Shown: positions 51,854-60,728 of the stretch, piece by piece
How positions within the stretch are numbered: the first letter of the stretch is position 1
Layout of the letters: each line of letters begins with the position of its first letter
Assembly: GCA_964628235.1 (NCBI GenBank)
Contig: CAZVLU010000003.1
Span: 62,001-126,000, forward strand
Length of the DNA stretch: 64,000 nt
Direction: 5' to 3'
Source of the DNA: CAMAVH01 sp964628235
GTDB taxonomy: Bacteria; Pseudomonadota; Alphaproteobacteria; SMXQ01
The notes under the pieces: generated by a model
Databases searched by the model: none
What the model was told of the DNA's origin: nothing
Seen by the model: only the letters and a program-made list of their open reading frames with translations
Made by a program: the position numbers and the translations under genes

Positions 51854-52822
51854 ATGGCTGATATCGTCGTGGCGGTTGGCAGTTCACATGGGCCGAGCAT
51901 CCAGAGTCCGCCTGAGTTTTGGGCGCGACTGGGTGAGGGCGATACGCGCGATCCGCGCTTCGATTATGCTGCCTTGCTTGCGTCCGCAAAGCCTGGTCTC
52001 GAAGCGGAGATCACACTCGATGTCCAACGCAAGCGGCATGCGGCGGCGCACGCGGCATTGGCGAGGCTGCAATCGACGATCGCTTCGGCAAATCCCGATG
52101 TCGTGATCGTCGTCAGCAACGCTCACCGCATTCGTCCCTACGATGCCCATCCGGTGTTCGGCATCATGCGCGCCGACGCGTTTCCCGTAATGAAGCGCGC
52201 CGAGCAGCCATTCGATCCCGACGCCCGCTTCATCGCCGAGAACAAGCGGCGCCCGGAAAAGATCGCTCAGGAGCGCCCGGGACATGCAGCTTTGGCGGAC
52301 CATCTGATCGGAGGCCTGATCGGCGAGGGGTTTGACGTTGCGTGCGTCGATGGTTTGCCGGAGGGGGCGGCGCTCGATGATGCCTTTTGCTTTCCCGACG
52401 AATGGCTCTTTGTCGGACGGAATATTCCCATCGTACCGCTGATGGTGAGCCGCGACCTGCCAAATCAGGCGACGGCGTCGCGCTGCTATGATCTTGGCCT
52501 GGCGTTGCGCCGGCAGATTGCCCTATGGCCGTCCAATCTGCGGGTCGGACTGATCGCTTCCGGCGGTCTCAGCCATCAGATCGTCGATGAAGAGTTGGAT
52601 CGGAATGTTATCGCCGCGCTGAACGGCGCAGATGCGGCTGCTCTGTGCGACTTGTCGCGCGAGCGTTTGAACCGGGCGCCCGGCACGCCGGAAATTCTCA
52701 ATTGGGTCGTGGCCGCCGCCGCGATGGCGCCGGTCAAAATGACGCTTGTCGATTATTTGCCCTGCTACCGCTCTGTGGCGGGCACAGGGCATGGACTGAC
52801 CTTCGGATACTGGGCCGCATAG
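51854..52822 (+). CDS. LigB-type class III extradiol ring-cleavage dioxygenase (B)
   Basis: 322 residues. His12 (GSSHGPSI), the His of VVSNAHRIRPY and the His of ASGGLSHQIVDEELD match LigB-fold iron and catalytic residues. The C-terminal YLPCYRSVAGTGHG parallels YVPCYRNANGVG of the paralog at 19537. No LigA-type subunit is present. It lies between a LigJ-like hydratase and a Rieske oxygenase and would open the ring of the catechol-like or gallate-like intermediate. Confidence 0.87.
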   Translation: MADIVVAVGSSHGPSIQSPPEFWARLGEGDTRDPRFDYAALLASAKPGLEAEITLDVQRKRHAAAHAALARLQSTIASANPDVVIVVSNAHRIRPYDAHPVFGIMRADAFPVMKRAEQPFDPDARFIAENKRRPEKIAQERPGHAALADHLIGGLIGEGFDVACVDGLPEGAALDDAFCFPDEWLFVGRNIPIVPLMVSRDLPNQATASRCYDLGLALRRQIALWPSNLRVGLIASGGLSHQIVDEELDRNVIAALNGADAAALCDLSRERLNRAPGTPEILNWVVAAAAMAPVKMTLVDYLPCYRSVAGTGHGLTFGYWAA

Positions 52823-52851
52823 CCGGTCATTGAGTACTAGGAGCCAAATAG

Positions 52852-54045
52852 ATGTTGAGCAAAAGCGAAAACGACATTCTCACGAAGGTTGGGCCAGGGA
52901 CGCCGGCGGGAGAACTCTTGCGCCGCTATTGGCATCCTGTCGCGGTCGCCGGCGAATTGACGGTGGAAAAACCCATCAAGGCGGTCAAGATTCTCGGCGA
53001 GAGCCTAGTCGTATTTCGTATGCCGGCGAATGAAGGAGAGGCTCAGCCGCGATACGGCCTCGTCGCCGAGCAATGCCCGCATCGTTTGGCATCCTTGGCC
53101 TATGGTCGTGTCGATGCCGAAGGCATCCGTTGTCCCTATCATGGCTGGAAGTACGCGCCGAACGGACGCTGCATCGAGCAGCCGGCGGAGCCGAAGGGCA
53201 GCACCTATAAGGACGAGATCGAGCATGCGGGCTATCCCGTGCAGAAACTTGGGGGGCTGCTCTATGCCTATATGGGCCCGGCGCCGGCCCCGCTGCTGCC
53301 GCGGTGGGACGTTCTGGTCCGCGAAGACGGCCGACGCTGGATCGTCGCCGAATCGGTGATCGACTGCAACTGGCTGCAGGCGATGGAAAATTCGGTCGAT
53401 CCGGCGCATCTCTATTGGCTGCACAACACGACGGGCCATCTCGGCGACTTCTTGAAGAAATACGAAGAGAAGAGGGAATTCATCAAGTTCGAATGGGGCA
53501 TCATGAAGCGCCGCACGACACCCGGAAAAACCCCGGCGGACCCTCCGATGGTCGATGAGCATCCCTTGTTGTTTCCGACGATTTTACGCCACGTCTCCAA
53601 CGAAGTGCAGGGTGATCGCGGCGGCGAGAAGCGCTTTCGTCACAACATCCAAATCCGTGTTCCTATCGACGATGAGCACATCAAGGTCTATCGCGTGAAT
53701 TTTGTGCCGAACGACACAGAGCGCAGCCCGCCCGATATCGATCCGCCGTTCGAATATCGTCCGCTGAAAAGCGAGCAGGGCGAATATTTCATGAATATCG
53801 TTTCTGCGCAGGATTCGATGGCGTGGGAAACACAGGGGGCGATTGCCGACCGCACTCAGGAACACCTCGGCACGTCCGATATGGGAATTGTCATGCTGCG
53901 AAAGCTGGTGAAGGAGCAGATCGACATCGTTGCCGCAGGTGGCGATCCGATGGGGACTATCCGCGATCCGGCGAAAAACAGGATCATCGCTATCGATGTG
54001 ATCAACGAGCGGATGGGGCTGCGGCGCGGTATGGCCGCCGAATAG
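52852..54045 (+). CDS. Rieske [2Fe-2S] aromatic-ring oxygenase, phthalate-dioxygenase type (E)
   Basis: 397 residues. Rieske ligands lie in CPHRLASLAYG and IRCPYHGW; mononuclear site D-P-A-H-L-Y-W-L-H; late DSMAWETQGAIADRTQEHLG. Closest in the window to the Rieske protein at 45288, seven kb upstream in the same unit, from which it differs by small insertions such as MPANEGEAQP near the Rieske domain. Probably a duplicated gene adapted to a related substrate. Followed 38 bp later by the bicupin. Confidence 0.93.
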   Translation: MLSKSENDILTKVGPGTPAGELLRRYWHPVAVAGELTVEKPIKAVKILGESLVVFRMPANEGEAQPRYGLVAEQCPHRLASLAYGRVDAEGIRCPYHGWKYAPNGRCIEQPAEPKGSTYKDEIEHAGYPVQKLGGLLYAYMGPAPAPLLPRWDVLVREDGRRWIVAESVIDCNWLQAMENSVDPAHLYWLHNTTGHLGDFLKKYEEKREFIKFEWGIMKRRTTPGKTPADPPMVDEHPLLFPTILRHVSNEVQGDRGGEKRFRHNIQIRVPIDDEHIKVYRVNFVPNDTERSPPDIDPPFEYRPLKSEQGEYFMNIVSAQDSMAWETQGAIADRTQEHLGTSDMGIVMLRKLVKEQIDIVAAGGDPMGTIRDPAKNRIIAIDVINERMGLRRGMAAE

Positions 54046-54083
54046 ACGGTTCTAGCGCCCGGCAAAACAAAAAGGGATTGGGA

Positions 54084-55211
54084 ATGGAACAGAACGTTCA
54101 AGAACTTCGCAAAATGTCGCGTCAGAACGCCTACAACACTTGGCAGGCTGGCGAGGGCATACCGGTCTACGACACGTTCTTCGTCGGAGACATGAAGACG
54201 CTCGAACTCGCAGCCTGGGAGCGCCTCGGGGCGGACGCCGCCTTCTTGAATTTGGAGGGAGCAGGCGATTCGAATAATTGCTATGTCGCAGAGATTCATC
54301 CTGCCGGCTCAACCAAACCGATGCGACATATGTACGAAGAATTAATCTATGTGCTGAAGGGCTCCGGCGCGACGGCGGTTTGGAACGACGACGGAGTCAA
54401 GCATCGCTTCGAATGGCAGGCTGGCAGCCTCTTCTCGATCCCGCTCAACGCCAATTTTCAGCATTTCAACACGAGCGGCCGGGAAGCGGCGCGCTATGTC
54501 GCCGTGATCACGGCTCCGGTCGTGATGAACATGTTTCACAACACCGATTTCATCTTCAACAATCCTTACAGTTTCCGCGACCGATTCGACGGTGAGAAGA
54601 AGTTCGACGGCGGCGGCGAGCTGTATATGAACAATCGCGGCACTTACAAGATTTGGGAAACCAACTTTGTGCCCAATGCCGATACGCATGAGCTTTATCG
54701 GCGCAACAATCGCGGCGCCGGCGGCTCGTATCTTTGTTTCGAGCTGGCGCATAGCACCATGGTCGCGCACATCTCGGAATTTCCGGTCGGCACCTACAAA
54801 AAGGCGCACAAGCACGGTCCAGGCGCAAATGTCATCATCCTAGGCGGTCAGGGCTTCAGTCTGCTTTGGCAGGAAGGCAAATGGGACGAGCGCGTGAAGG
54901 TCGATTGGCAACCTGGCAGCATCGTGGTGCCGCCGTCCGAGTGGTTTCATCAGCATTTCAATAGCGGCAACGTCCCGGCGCGTTACCTGGCATTGCGCTG
55001 GGGTAGCAACCGCTATGCTTATCGGCCCGATAACGTCAGCCACGAAGGGGCGACCGACACCAGCGTAAAGGACGGCGGTGCGCAGATCGAATATGCCGAC
55101 GAGGATCCGGAGGTCCATCGTCTATTTGAGGCAGAACTTAAGAAGAATGGTGCGCCTTGCCACATGCGAAAAATGGTCGACGGGTGCACCGGCACCGCGC
55201 ACGACGATTAA
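54084..55211 (+). CDS. Bicupin protein of unknown reaction (B)
   Basis: 375 residues; ATG 54084 has a GGGATTGGGA element upstream. Domain 1 holds MRHMYEELIYVLKGSGA, domain 2 KKAHKHGPGANVIILGGQG and WFHQHFNSG. Paralog of the bicupin at 34983, with conserved C-terminal DGGAQIEYADE and a Gly-Ala-Pro-Cys motif. Both bicupins stand immediately downstream of a Rieske gene, so they likely act on the product or substrate of that step. Gentisate- or salicylate-type dioxygenation, or isomerisation, is possible. Last gene before a terminator-like hairpin. Confidence 0.8.
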   Translation: MEQNVQELRKMSRQNAYNTWQAGEGIPVYDTFFVGDMKTLELAAWERLGADAAFLNLEGAGDSNNCYVAEIHPAGSTKPMRHMYEELIYVLKGSGATAVWNDDGVKHRFEWQAGSLFSIPLNANFQHFNTSGREAARYVAVITAPVVMNMFHNTDFIFNNPYSFRDRFDGEKKFDGGGELYMNNRGTYKIWETNFVPNADTHELYRRNNRGAGGSYLCFELAHSTMVAHISEFPVGTYKKAHKHGPGANVIILGGQGFSLLWQEGKWDERVKVDWQPGSIVVPPSEWFHQHFNSGNVPARYLALRWGSNRYAYRPDNVSHEGATDTSVKDGGAQIEYADEDPEVHRLFEAELKKNGAPCHMRKMVDGCTGTAHDD

Positions 55212-55218
55212 TGTTCAG

Positions 55219-55244
55219 GGAAGGGGGCGAATATGCCCCTTTCT
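55219..55244 (+). terminator. Terminator-like hairpin closing the 43-55 kb unit
   Basis: GGAAGGGGGC pairs with GCCCCTTTCT (10 pairs, two G-U) around a GAATAT loop, eight bases after the bicupin stop. A pyrimidine-rich TTTCTATTT tract overlaps and follows the stem. Reasonable Rho-independent terminator, though imperfect. Confidence 0.65.
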
Positions 55245-55443
55245 ATTTCACGGGCTAACCGTGGGGCACTCCGTCACCTCGCATTAAGATAGAGGCTACG
55301 TTAAGGGCACAAGGCTATACAGCCGGCGCTTTATATCGACTAGAGTTGGCGCGCGGCCATAGGGCCGTCGGCTGCCGCAGGAATCGTTCCGTCTCGTGCC
55401 ACGCTGCCGTGAAGTCTCCTTCCGAACGCATGGCCCCAAAGCA

Positions 55444-56739
55444 ATGCAGACATCAGCAATGCAGAGATCGCCGACGCCCCTCGTGGACTTACAGACGCCG
55501 CCGCTGATCCGCCGCAACATGATCCTCTTCGCCCTGTCGCAATCCTTCAATGGGGCCGGGATGCAGTTGGCCTATGGCATCGGGCCGCTCATGGTGCTGG
55601 CGCTCACCGACTCGGCGATGCTCGCCGGCCTGTCGGTGGCCCTGATCGGCCTGAGCCGTTTCTTGGTGTCTTACCCGGTGGGCCGGCTGATGGATGCCTA
55701 CGGCCGCAAACCGGCGATTCTCTTGGGCCAGGCGTTCGCCTTGATCGGCGCCCTGTTGCTCGGGCTCTCCATCCATATCGAAAGCGTGGCGCTCTTCGTC
55801 GGCGGCCTGTTGACCTTCGGCATGGGGATGAACGCCGCGCAGCAACTGCGCGTCGCCGCCACCGACATGTACCCGCCGCAGCGGCGCGGCCAGGCGCTCG
55901 GCTATGTGGCGCTCGGCTCCTTCGCGGGGCTTTTGTTCATGCCGCCGATCATGCATTTCAGCGAGCTTTACGCCGCCTCGATCGGCCAGAATCCGCTCAG
56001 TCTGCCCTGGATCCTCATGCCGCTGCTGATCTTGCCCGGCATGGCGCTGATCTGGCTGGTCCGTCCCGACCCGCGCGACATCGGCATGAACTTGGCGCGC
56101 TACTATCCCGGCTACGTGCCGGCACCCCATGCGCGGGACGGCTCTTCATTGCCGTTCGACTGGAAGGTGGCAGTGCGCCCGCTGCCGATCCGCCTCGCCA
56201 TCGCTTGCAACGTCGCCGCCCAGGGCAACATGGCGGTGATCATGGTGCTGACGTCGCTCGTACTCCACGACCACGGCCATTCCTTATCGGCGATCGCCAT
56301 TTCGCATACGTTCCATTCGGCGGGCATGTTCGCCTTCACTATCCCGCTCGGCCGCCTGTCGGACCGCATCGGCCGCGAGCGGGTGATGTATCCCGGCCTG
56401 CTGATCGCCATCGTCGGCGCGGCGCTCGTCGCCTTTCCCCATTCCTATATCGCGGTGACGCTGGGTACATTCCTGGTCGGCCTCGGTTGGGCGGCGGCCA
56501 ACGTGGCGGCGACGGCCTACATCGCCGACCATTCCAAGACCTCGGAGCGCGGCCGCACGATCGGCGTCAACGACACCTGCGCCGGCGCCATCGCCGTAGT
56601 GATGGCGGTGTTGAGCGGCCCGTTGATCGCGGGCTTCGGACTCTCCGCAGCCGGCATCACGGCGATCCTCGTGTCGTTGCTGCCGCTTCTGCTGCTGCCC
56701 GCCGTTCTGGCAGAGCGCCGGCGACGCGTTACAGGCTGA
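55444..56739 (+). CDS. MFS transporter
   Basis: About 431 residues from ATG 55444. The frame is open from GTG 55396 and no start has a clear SD, so the N-terminus is uncertain. About 12 membrane spans; the loop motif GRLMDAYGRKPAIL follows span 2, and a matching GRLSDRIGRERVMY occurs in the second half. Both are MFS signatures for sugar/drug-type porters. It lies 200 bp beyond the catabolic unit's terminator. It could export or import pathway compounds, but it may belong to the flank. Confidence 0.82.
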   Translation: MQTSAMQRSPTPLVDLQTPPLIRRNMILFALSQSFNGAGMQLAYGIGPLMVLALTDSAMLAGLSVALIGLSRFLVSYPVGRLMDAYGRKPAILLGQAFALIGALLLGLSIHIESVALFVGGLLTFGMGMNAAQQLRVAATDMYPPQRRGQALGYVALGSFAGLLFMPPIMHFSELYAASIGQNPLSLPWILMPLLILPGMALIWLVRPDPRDIGMNLARYYPGYVPAPHARDGSSLPFDWKVAVRPLPIRLAIACNVAAQGNMAVIMVLTSLVLHDHGHSLSAIAISHTFHSAGMFAFTIPLGRLSDRIGRERVMYPGLLIAIVGAALVAFPHSYIAVTLGTFLVGLGWAAANVAATAYIADHSKTSERGRTIGVNDTCAGAIAVVMAVLSGPLIAGFGLSAAGITAILVSLLPLLLLPAVLAERRRRVTG

Positions 56740-56995
56740 CGCTGCAGAGCCATCATCTGGCGCGTCTGGAACAAGATGAGCAGCAGCGGGGGTGATTGGC
56801 TGTGGGGATAGTCTACCGCGAACTCGCATCTGAAGACTGCGTTGAAGAGAATAAGAAGCGCAGTAAACAATTATTCAAAAGTAAGAAATTTTCGCTATCT
56901 ATCTGAATCTACAATAGAATTATGCCTCGCTCGATTTAAGATTGGTTATCGTTGCTACGATTGTCATCGCATATTTTTCGAGCAAACTGATGCTC

Positions 56996-58036
56996 CTAGT
57001 CTGACTTCATTAACTGCGCCAATTCAGACATGCCGTCGACGAATTCAATTTGCGGTTGCCAACGCATTTTGCTCCTAAGCTTCGACGAATCGGCGGTGAT
57101 ATGGCGGACATCACCCAAACGATATCCACCTGTCACGACGGGCTTCGGCCCTGCAAGCACGGTAGCCAATGCCTGGGCCATATCGCCGACCGTGCGCGGA
57201 GTCCCGGAACCGACGTTGAATGCAGCCACGCCATCTTCATGCTTCTCGCAGGCGGTCACTGTGGCGGCGGCGACGTCGCGGACATGGACGAAATCGCGGC
57301 GCTGACCGCCATCCTCGAATACCCTGGGCGCTTCACCGCGCAATAAAGCGGACGTGAAGATCGCCGCGACACCGGCGTAAGGCGTGTCGCGTGGCATGCC
57401 CGGCCCATAGACGTTGTGATAACGCAACGCCGCGACCGAACCGCCGGTCGTGCGTGCCCAGTTGGCGGCGTAGAACTCCTGCGCAACCTTGCTGCTGGCG
57501 TATGCGTTGCGCGGATCGAAGGGCGTCTCCTCGCCGACCAGCGCGGTTTCGAGCGGTTTCCCGCAGACTGGGCAAGGCGGTTCGAACTGCCCGTTAGCCA
57601 AGGCTGCTTCGACGCGCGGCGCAGGACGCACCGAACCGTGCTCGGCGCAACGGGCGAGACCTTCGCCGTACACCACCATGGAGCTGGCTAACGTCAACCG
57701 CGACACGCCGGAACGCGCCATGCCCGCAAGCAACTCTGCCGTACCGGTATCGTTGGAGGATGCGTAGTCGGGCAAATCGCCGACATCGACGCCCAAGCCG
57801 ACTTTCGCCGCAAGATGCAGGACAGCATCGACGCCGATCAAGGCGCGGTCAATCGCGGTCGCGTCCCGCACGTCGCCGACTTGCAATTCGACCCCGTCCA
57901 GCGGAGCCGGACCGCCCTGCCGATGCACGTCCGGGCGCAACGAGTCGAGCACACGCACCTCATGGTCCCGCTTCAGCAATTCACGCAACACATGCTGGCC
58001 GATGAAGCCGGCGCCGCCGGTGAGCAATAAACGCAT
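56996..58036 (-). CDS. NAD-dependent nucleotide-sugar epimerase/dehydratase (extended SDR)
   Basis: 346 residues from ATG 58036, preceded by AGAGGA. Rossmann motif LTGGAGFIG, active-site Ser/Tyr/Lys in LASSMVVYG and NAYASSKVAQE. An inserted PPCPVCGKPL pair of cysteines mid-protein resembles the Cys-rich insert of WbiB/dTDP-L-rhamnose 4-epimerase-like proteins. It follows the GT2 gene by 14 bp in a four-gene minus-strand operon, which suggests glycan or glycolipid synthesis. Confidence 0.87.
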   Translation of the reverse strand: MRLLLTGGAGFIGQHVLRELLKRDHEVRVLDSLRPDVHRQGGPAPLDGVELQVGDVRDATAIDRALIGVDAVLHLAAKVGLGVDVGDLPDYASSNDTGTAELLAGMARSGVSRLTLASSMVVYGEGLARCAEHGSVRPAPRVEAALANGQFEPPCPVCGKPLETALVGEETPFDPRNAYASSKVAQEFYAANWARTTGGSVAALRYHNVYGPGMPRDTPYAGVAAIFTSALLRGEAPRVFEDGGQRRDFVHVRDVAAATVTACEKHEDGVAAFNVGSGTPRTVGDMAQALATVLAGPKPVVTGGYRLGDVRHITADSSKLRSKMRWQPQIEFVDGMSELAQLMKSD

Positions 58037-58050
58037 TATTATCCTCTGAT

Positions 58051-58776
58051 TTAACGCGCGGTAGACGCCCGCAACGACAGGGCGAGGCGCAAAAACGTCG
58101 TCATGATCTTCCAAGCAGCCTTCAGGCCGGCGACCAAGTTGCCCGACACCTTCGATTCGCCGCCGCGCCGGCAACGGTGATCGACGGGAATTTCCACGAT
58201 GCGGAGCCGCCCCGCCGCCACGCGCATCTGCATCTCAAGGTTCCAGCCGTAAGTCTGCTCGCCCATGCCGAGGCCGCGCAAGACGTTGGCGCGCATCGCG
58301 CGAAACGGCGACATGTCGGTGAAGCGGACAGCGTAGGTCAGCCGCAGCATCATGCCGGCGATCCAGCCGGCGACGATCTGTTGCGGCGTCAAGCTGCCCG
58401 GCTCGCGCCGTCCGCGCAAGCGCGAGCCCATGACGAAATCCGCCTCATCCTCCACCAGCGGCGTCAAAATGGCGGACATGAAGCTTGGCACGTCGCTGCC
58501 ATCGCCGTCGAGAAAGCAGACCAGCGACGCGTCGGGTCGGATCGCCGCGAGGCCGGCCGCGCAAGCGCGGCCATATCCGCGCTGCGCTTGCACGACGACA
58601 CGGGCTCCGGCATCGGCGGCGATGGCGCCGGTGCGGTCGGTCGATCCGTTGTCGACGACGATCACCTCGTCGACTTGCTGCGCCAAAACCTCGCGCACAA
58701 CGTCGGCGATCGTCGCTTCTTCGTCGAGGCAGGGAATCACGACGCTGACAATCGCGTCGCCGGAAGAGAAACGCAT
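58051..58776 (-). CDS. Glycosyltransferase family 2, dolichyl-phosphate-mannose-synthase-like
   Basis: 241 residues. SVVIPCLDEEATIADVV, VVDNGSTDRTG and CFLDGDGSDVP (a D-G-D substrate/metal motif) mark the GT-A fold of GT2. GTDFVMGSRL-type and F-T-D-M-S-P-F-R-A follow. No membrane-anchor domain beyond a short C-terminal hydrophobic stretch. Its ATG lies one base after the stop of the preceding DUF2064 gene, so translation is coupled. It may transfer sugar to a polyprenyl carrier. Confidence 0.88.
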   Translation of the reverse strand: MRFSSGDAIVSVVIPCLDEEATIADVVREVLAQQVDEVIVVDNGSTDRTGAIAADAGARVVVQAQRGYGRACAAGLAAIRPDASLVCFLDGDGSDVPSFMSAILTPLVEDEADFVMGSRLRGRREPGSLTPQQIVAGWIAGMMLRLTYAVRFTDMSPFRAMRANVLRGLGMGEQTYGWNLEMQMRVAAGRLRIVEIPVDHRCRRGGESKVSGNLVAGLKAAWKIMTTFLRLALSLRASTAR

Positions 58777-58777
58777 C

Positions 58778-59500
58778 TTATACCGGCAGAGCGGACTTGC
58801 TCCGGCGCTCCAGCAAGAATTGACGGGTCGCGGGAGCCTCAGCGCCGGCGAGAGCGGACTTTACGAACGACGGCCGTCCGGCCGTCATCTCGTCTTCGAG
58901 CATCTTCAAGGAAGCCGCGTCGTCCACATCATACCAGCCCGGCACGCTGATGGCTTGAAGCTTGATGGCTTCGGCGCGCTCCAACGTCAGCCGGTAGACC
59001 GCGTCGGTGCTCCACGGCATGTCGGAGAACAGCGCGGCATGGGGTTCGGATAGCCCGATCAGCGTATAGCCCCCGTCGAACGCCGGACTCAAGGTCACGT
59101 TGTCGCCGCGCCGTACCGCATCGACGGCCGCCTGAAGAACCTCTTTCGGCAAGGTCGGAGAGTCCGAATTGACCAGGATCGCGCCGTCATGGCCGGCGGC
59201 GAGCAGATCCGATATCCCGTTCAACAAGCGCGCGCCGAAATCGCCCTCGCATTGCGGCATCAGCCTGAAGCCGGCCGGCAGCAGCTTGCGCAATTCCGTC
59301 TCCGAGCCGATCGGCGTATATACGGCGTAGCCGGTGACGTCGCCGGCGCCGGCGATCGACTGGATCGTGGCCGCCAGATCGCGAATGAAACATCGAGAGA
59401 TCGCGGCGCACTCTTCCTTGGCCAGCGGGGGCGACAGACGAGTTTTCGACAACCCTGGCGCAGGCGTCTTGCAAAGTATGGCGACAGCGACCGTCCGCAT
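58778..59500 (-). CDS. DUF2064 / TIGR04282-type nucleotidyl- or glycosyltransferase
   Basis: 240 residues. VAILCKTPAPGLSKTRLSP at the N-terminus and LVNSDSPTLP mid-protein (an acidic metal motif) are diagnostic of this CofC/MobA-like family; some members are linked to arsenosugar synthesis. No arsenic genes are nearby. Three bases separate it from the preceding PLP enzyme stop, and it is coupled to the downstream GT2 gene, suggesting activation or transfer of a sugar-like group in the same pathway. Confidence 0.85.
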   Translation of the reverse strand: MRTVAVAILCKTPAPGLSKTRLSPPLAKEECAAISRCFIRDLAATIQSIAGAGDVTGYAVYTPIGSETELRKLLPAGFRLMPQCEGDFGARLLNGISDLLAAGHDGAILVNSDSPTLPKEVLQAAVDAVRRGDNVTLSPAFDGGYTLIGLSEPHAALFSDMPWSTDAVYRLTLERAEAIKLQAISVPGWYDVDDAASLKMLEDEMTAGRPSFVKSALAGAEAPATRQFLLERRSKSALPV

Positions 59501-59503
59501 GAA

Positions 59504-60664
59504 TCACTGCAACGTGTTCAACGCGCCGCTGAGGTCGGCATAGAGATCGTCGACGTCTTCCAAACCGACCGACAAACGCAGCAGATCGTCGGGACAGGGC
59601 GAGTTTTCGCCCTCGATCGAGGAACGGTGCTCGATCAGGCTTTCGACTCCGCCGAGAGATGTGGCGCGCTTCCACAATTGGACTTGCGCTGCGGCGGCGA
59701 TCGCCGCCTTCATGCCCTTCTCGATGCGGATCGATAGCATGCCGCCGAATCCGCCCGTCATTTGCCGCGCCGCTACGTCATGGCCGCGATGATGCGGGAG
59801 GCCGGGGTAGAGCACCAGTGACACGCCGGCATGACCGACCAGCCGCTCGGCTAGGATCGCCGCCGATTTCGCTTGTGCGCGCACGCGAACGTCCAACGTG
59901 CGCATGCCGCGCGTCAGCAACCAAGCCTCGAAAGGGCCGAGCGTGCTGCCATGCTGTGCCCGCATCTTTTGAATGCGTGCCCAGAGATCGCCGCCCTCGA
60001 CGGTCGCCAGCGCGCCCGCCGTCACGTCGGAATGGCCGTTGAGATATTTCGTCGCCGAATGCATGACGATGTCGGCGCCAAGCGACAGAGGGCGCGTGAA
60101 AACGGGTGTCGAAACGGTCGAATCGACGCAAAGAAGCGCGCCCGCCTTGTGCGCGATCTCGGCGATGGCGGCGATGTCGGTGATGGTCCACAGCGGATTG
60201 CTCGGCGTCTCGATCCAAAAGAGGCCGGTTTCACCGGGCCGTACGGCCGCGCGCACGGCATCGAGATCGGAGGTTTCGACGAAGGTGACGCTATGGCCGT
60301 AGCGGTCAAGCTCGCGCAGCCACGATCGAAAACCCCAATACATGACTTGCGAGGCGATCACATGGGTCGGCTTCTCCAAGGCTAGAAGGACTGTCGTGGC
60401 GGCTGCCATCCCCGAGCCGAACAGCAGGGCGTCGTCGGCGCCTTCTAGCGCGGCGATAATGTCCTGGGCTTGCTGGATGGTGACGTTGTCCGTGCGGCCG
60501 TAAACATAGCCCGCGCGATAGCCGTTGTCGGAATCGCGGATGTAGGTCGTCGAAACGTGAATTGGCGGGATAAGCGCCATGGTCTGCGGATCATGGGCGC
60601 CGAGCCCTTGGGCTGCGACCGTGCTCAAATTCAAATGCGCCGCCGGCCGGTCTTGTTTGACCAT
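59504..60664 (-). CDS. Trans-sulfuration PLP enzyme (cystathionine beta-lyase/gamma-synthase family)
   Basis: 386 residues, usual family length; AGGGG precedes ATG 60664. The PLP lysine is Lys206 in HSATKYLNGHSD, with Asp181 (CVDSTVSTP) before it. Phosphate-binding and substrate residues are typical (FGSGMAAATTVLLAL; FWIETPSNPLW). In CVDSTVSTP the family's usual D-N-T-F-A-T is D-S-T-V-S-T, suggesting altered specificity, such as a methionine gamma-lyase or a C-S lyase variant. First gene of the four-gene operon with sugar-related enzymes. Confidence 0.88.
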   Translation of the reverse strand: MVKQDRPAAHLNLSTVAAQGLGAHDPQTMALIPPIHVSTTYIRDSDNGYRAGYVYGRTDNVTIQQAQDIIAALEGADDALLFGSGMAAATTVLLALEKPTHVIASQVMYWGFRSWLRELDRYGHSVTFVETSDLDAVRAAVRPGETGLFWIETPSNPLWTITDIAAIAEIAHKAGALLCVDSTVSTPVFTRPLSLGADIVMHSATKYLNGHSDVTAGALATVEGGDLWARIQKMRAQHGSTLGPFEAWLLTRGMRTLDVRVRAQAKSAAILAERLVGHAGVSLVLYPGLPHHRGHDVAARQMTGGFGGMLSIRIEKGMKAAIAAAAQVQLWKRATSLGGVESLIEHRSSIEGENSPCPDDLLRLSVGLEDVDDLYADLSGALNTLQ

Positions 60665-60728
60665 GGTTACCCCTGCGAACTCAACAAACGTTGTATGGTA
60701 AGCCTTATTCGCAGGAACTGGCGATTGG

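Noticed and set aside
56842..57078. 78-codon frame between the MFS and epimerase genes
   Set aside because: AT-rich, composition unlike neighbours, overlaps the epimerase 3' end, and has no SD or domain. The 256-bp gap otherwise shows nothing clear.
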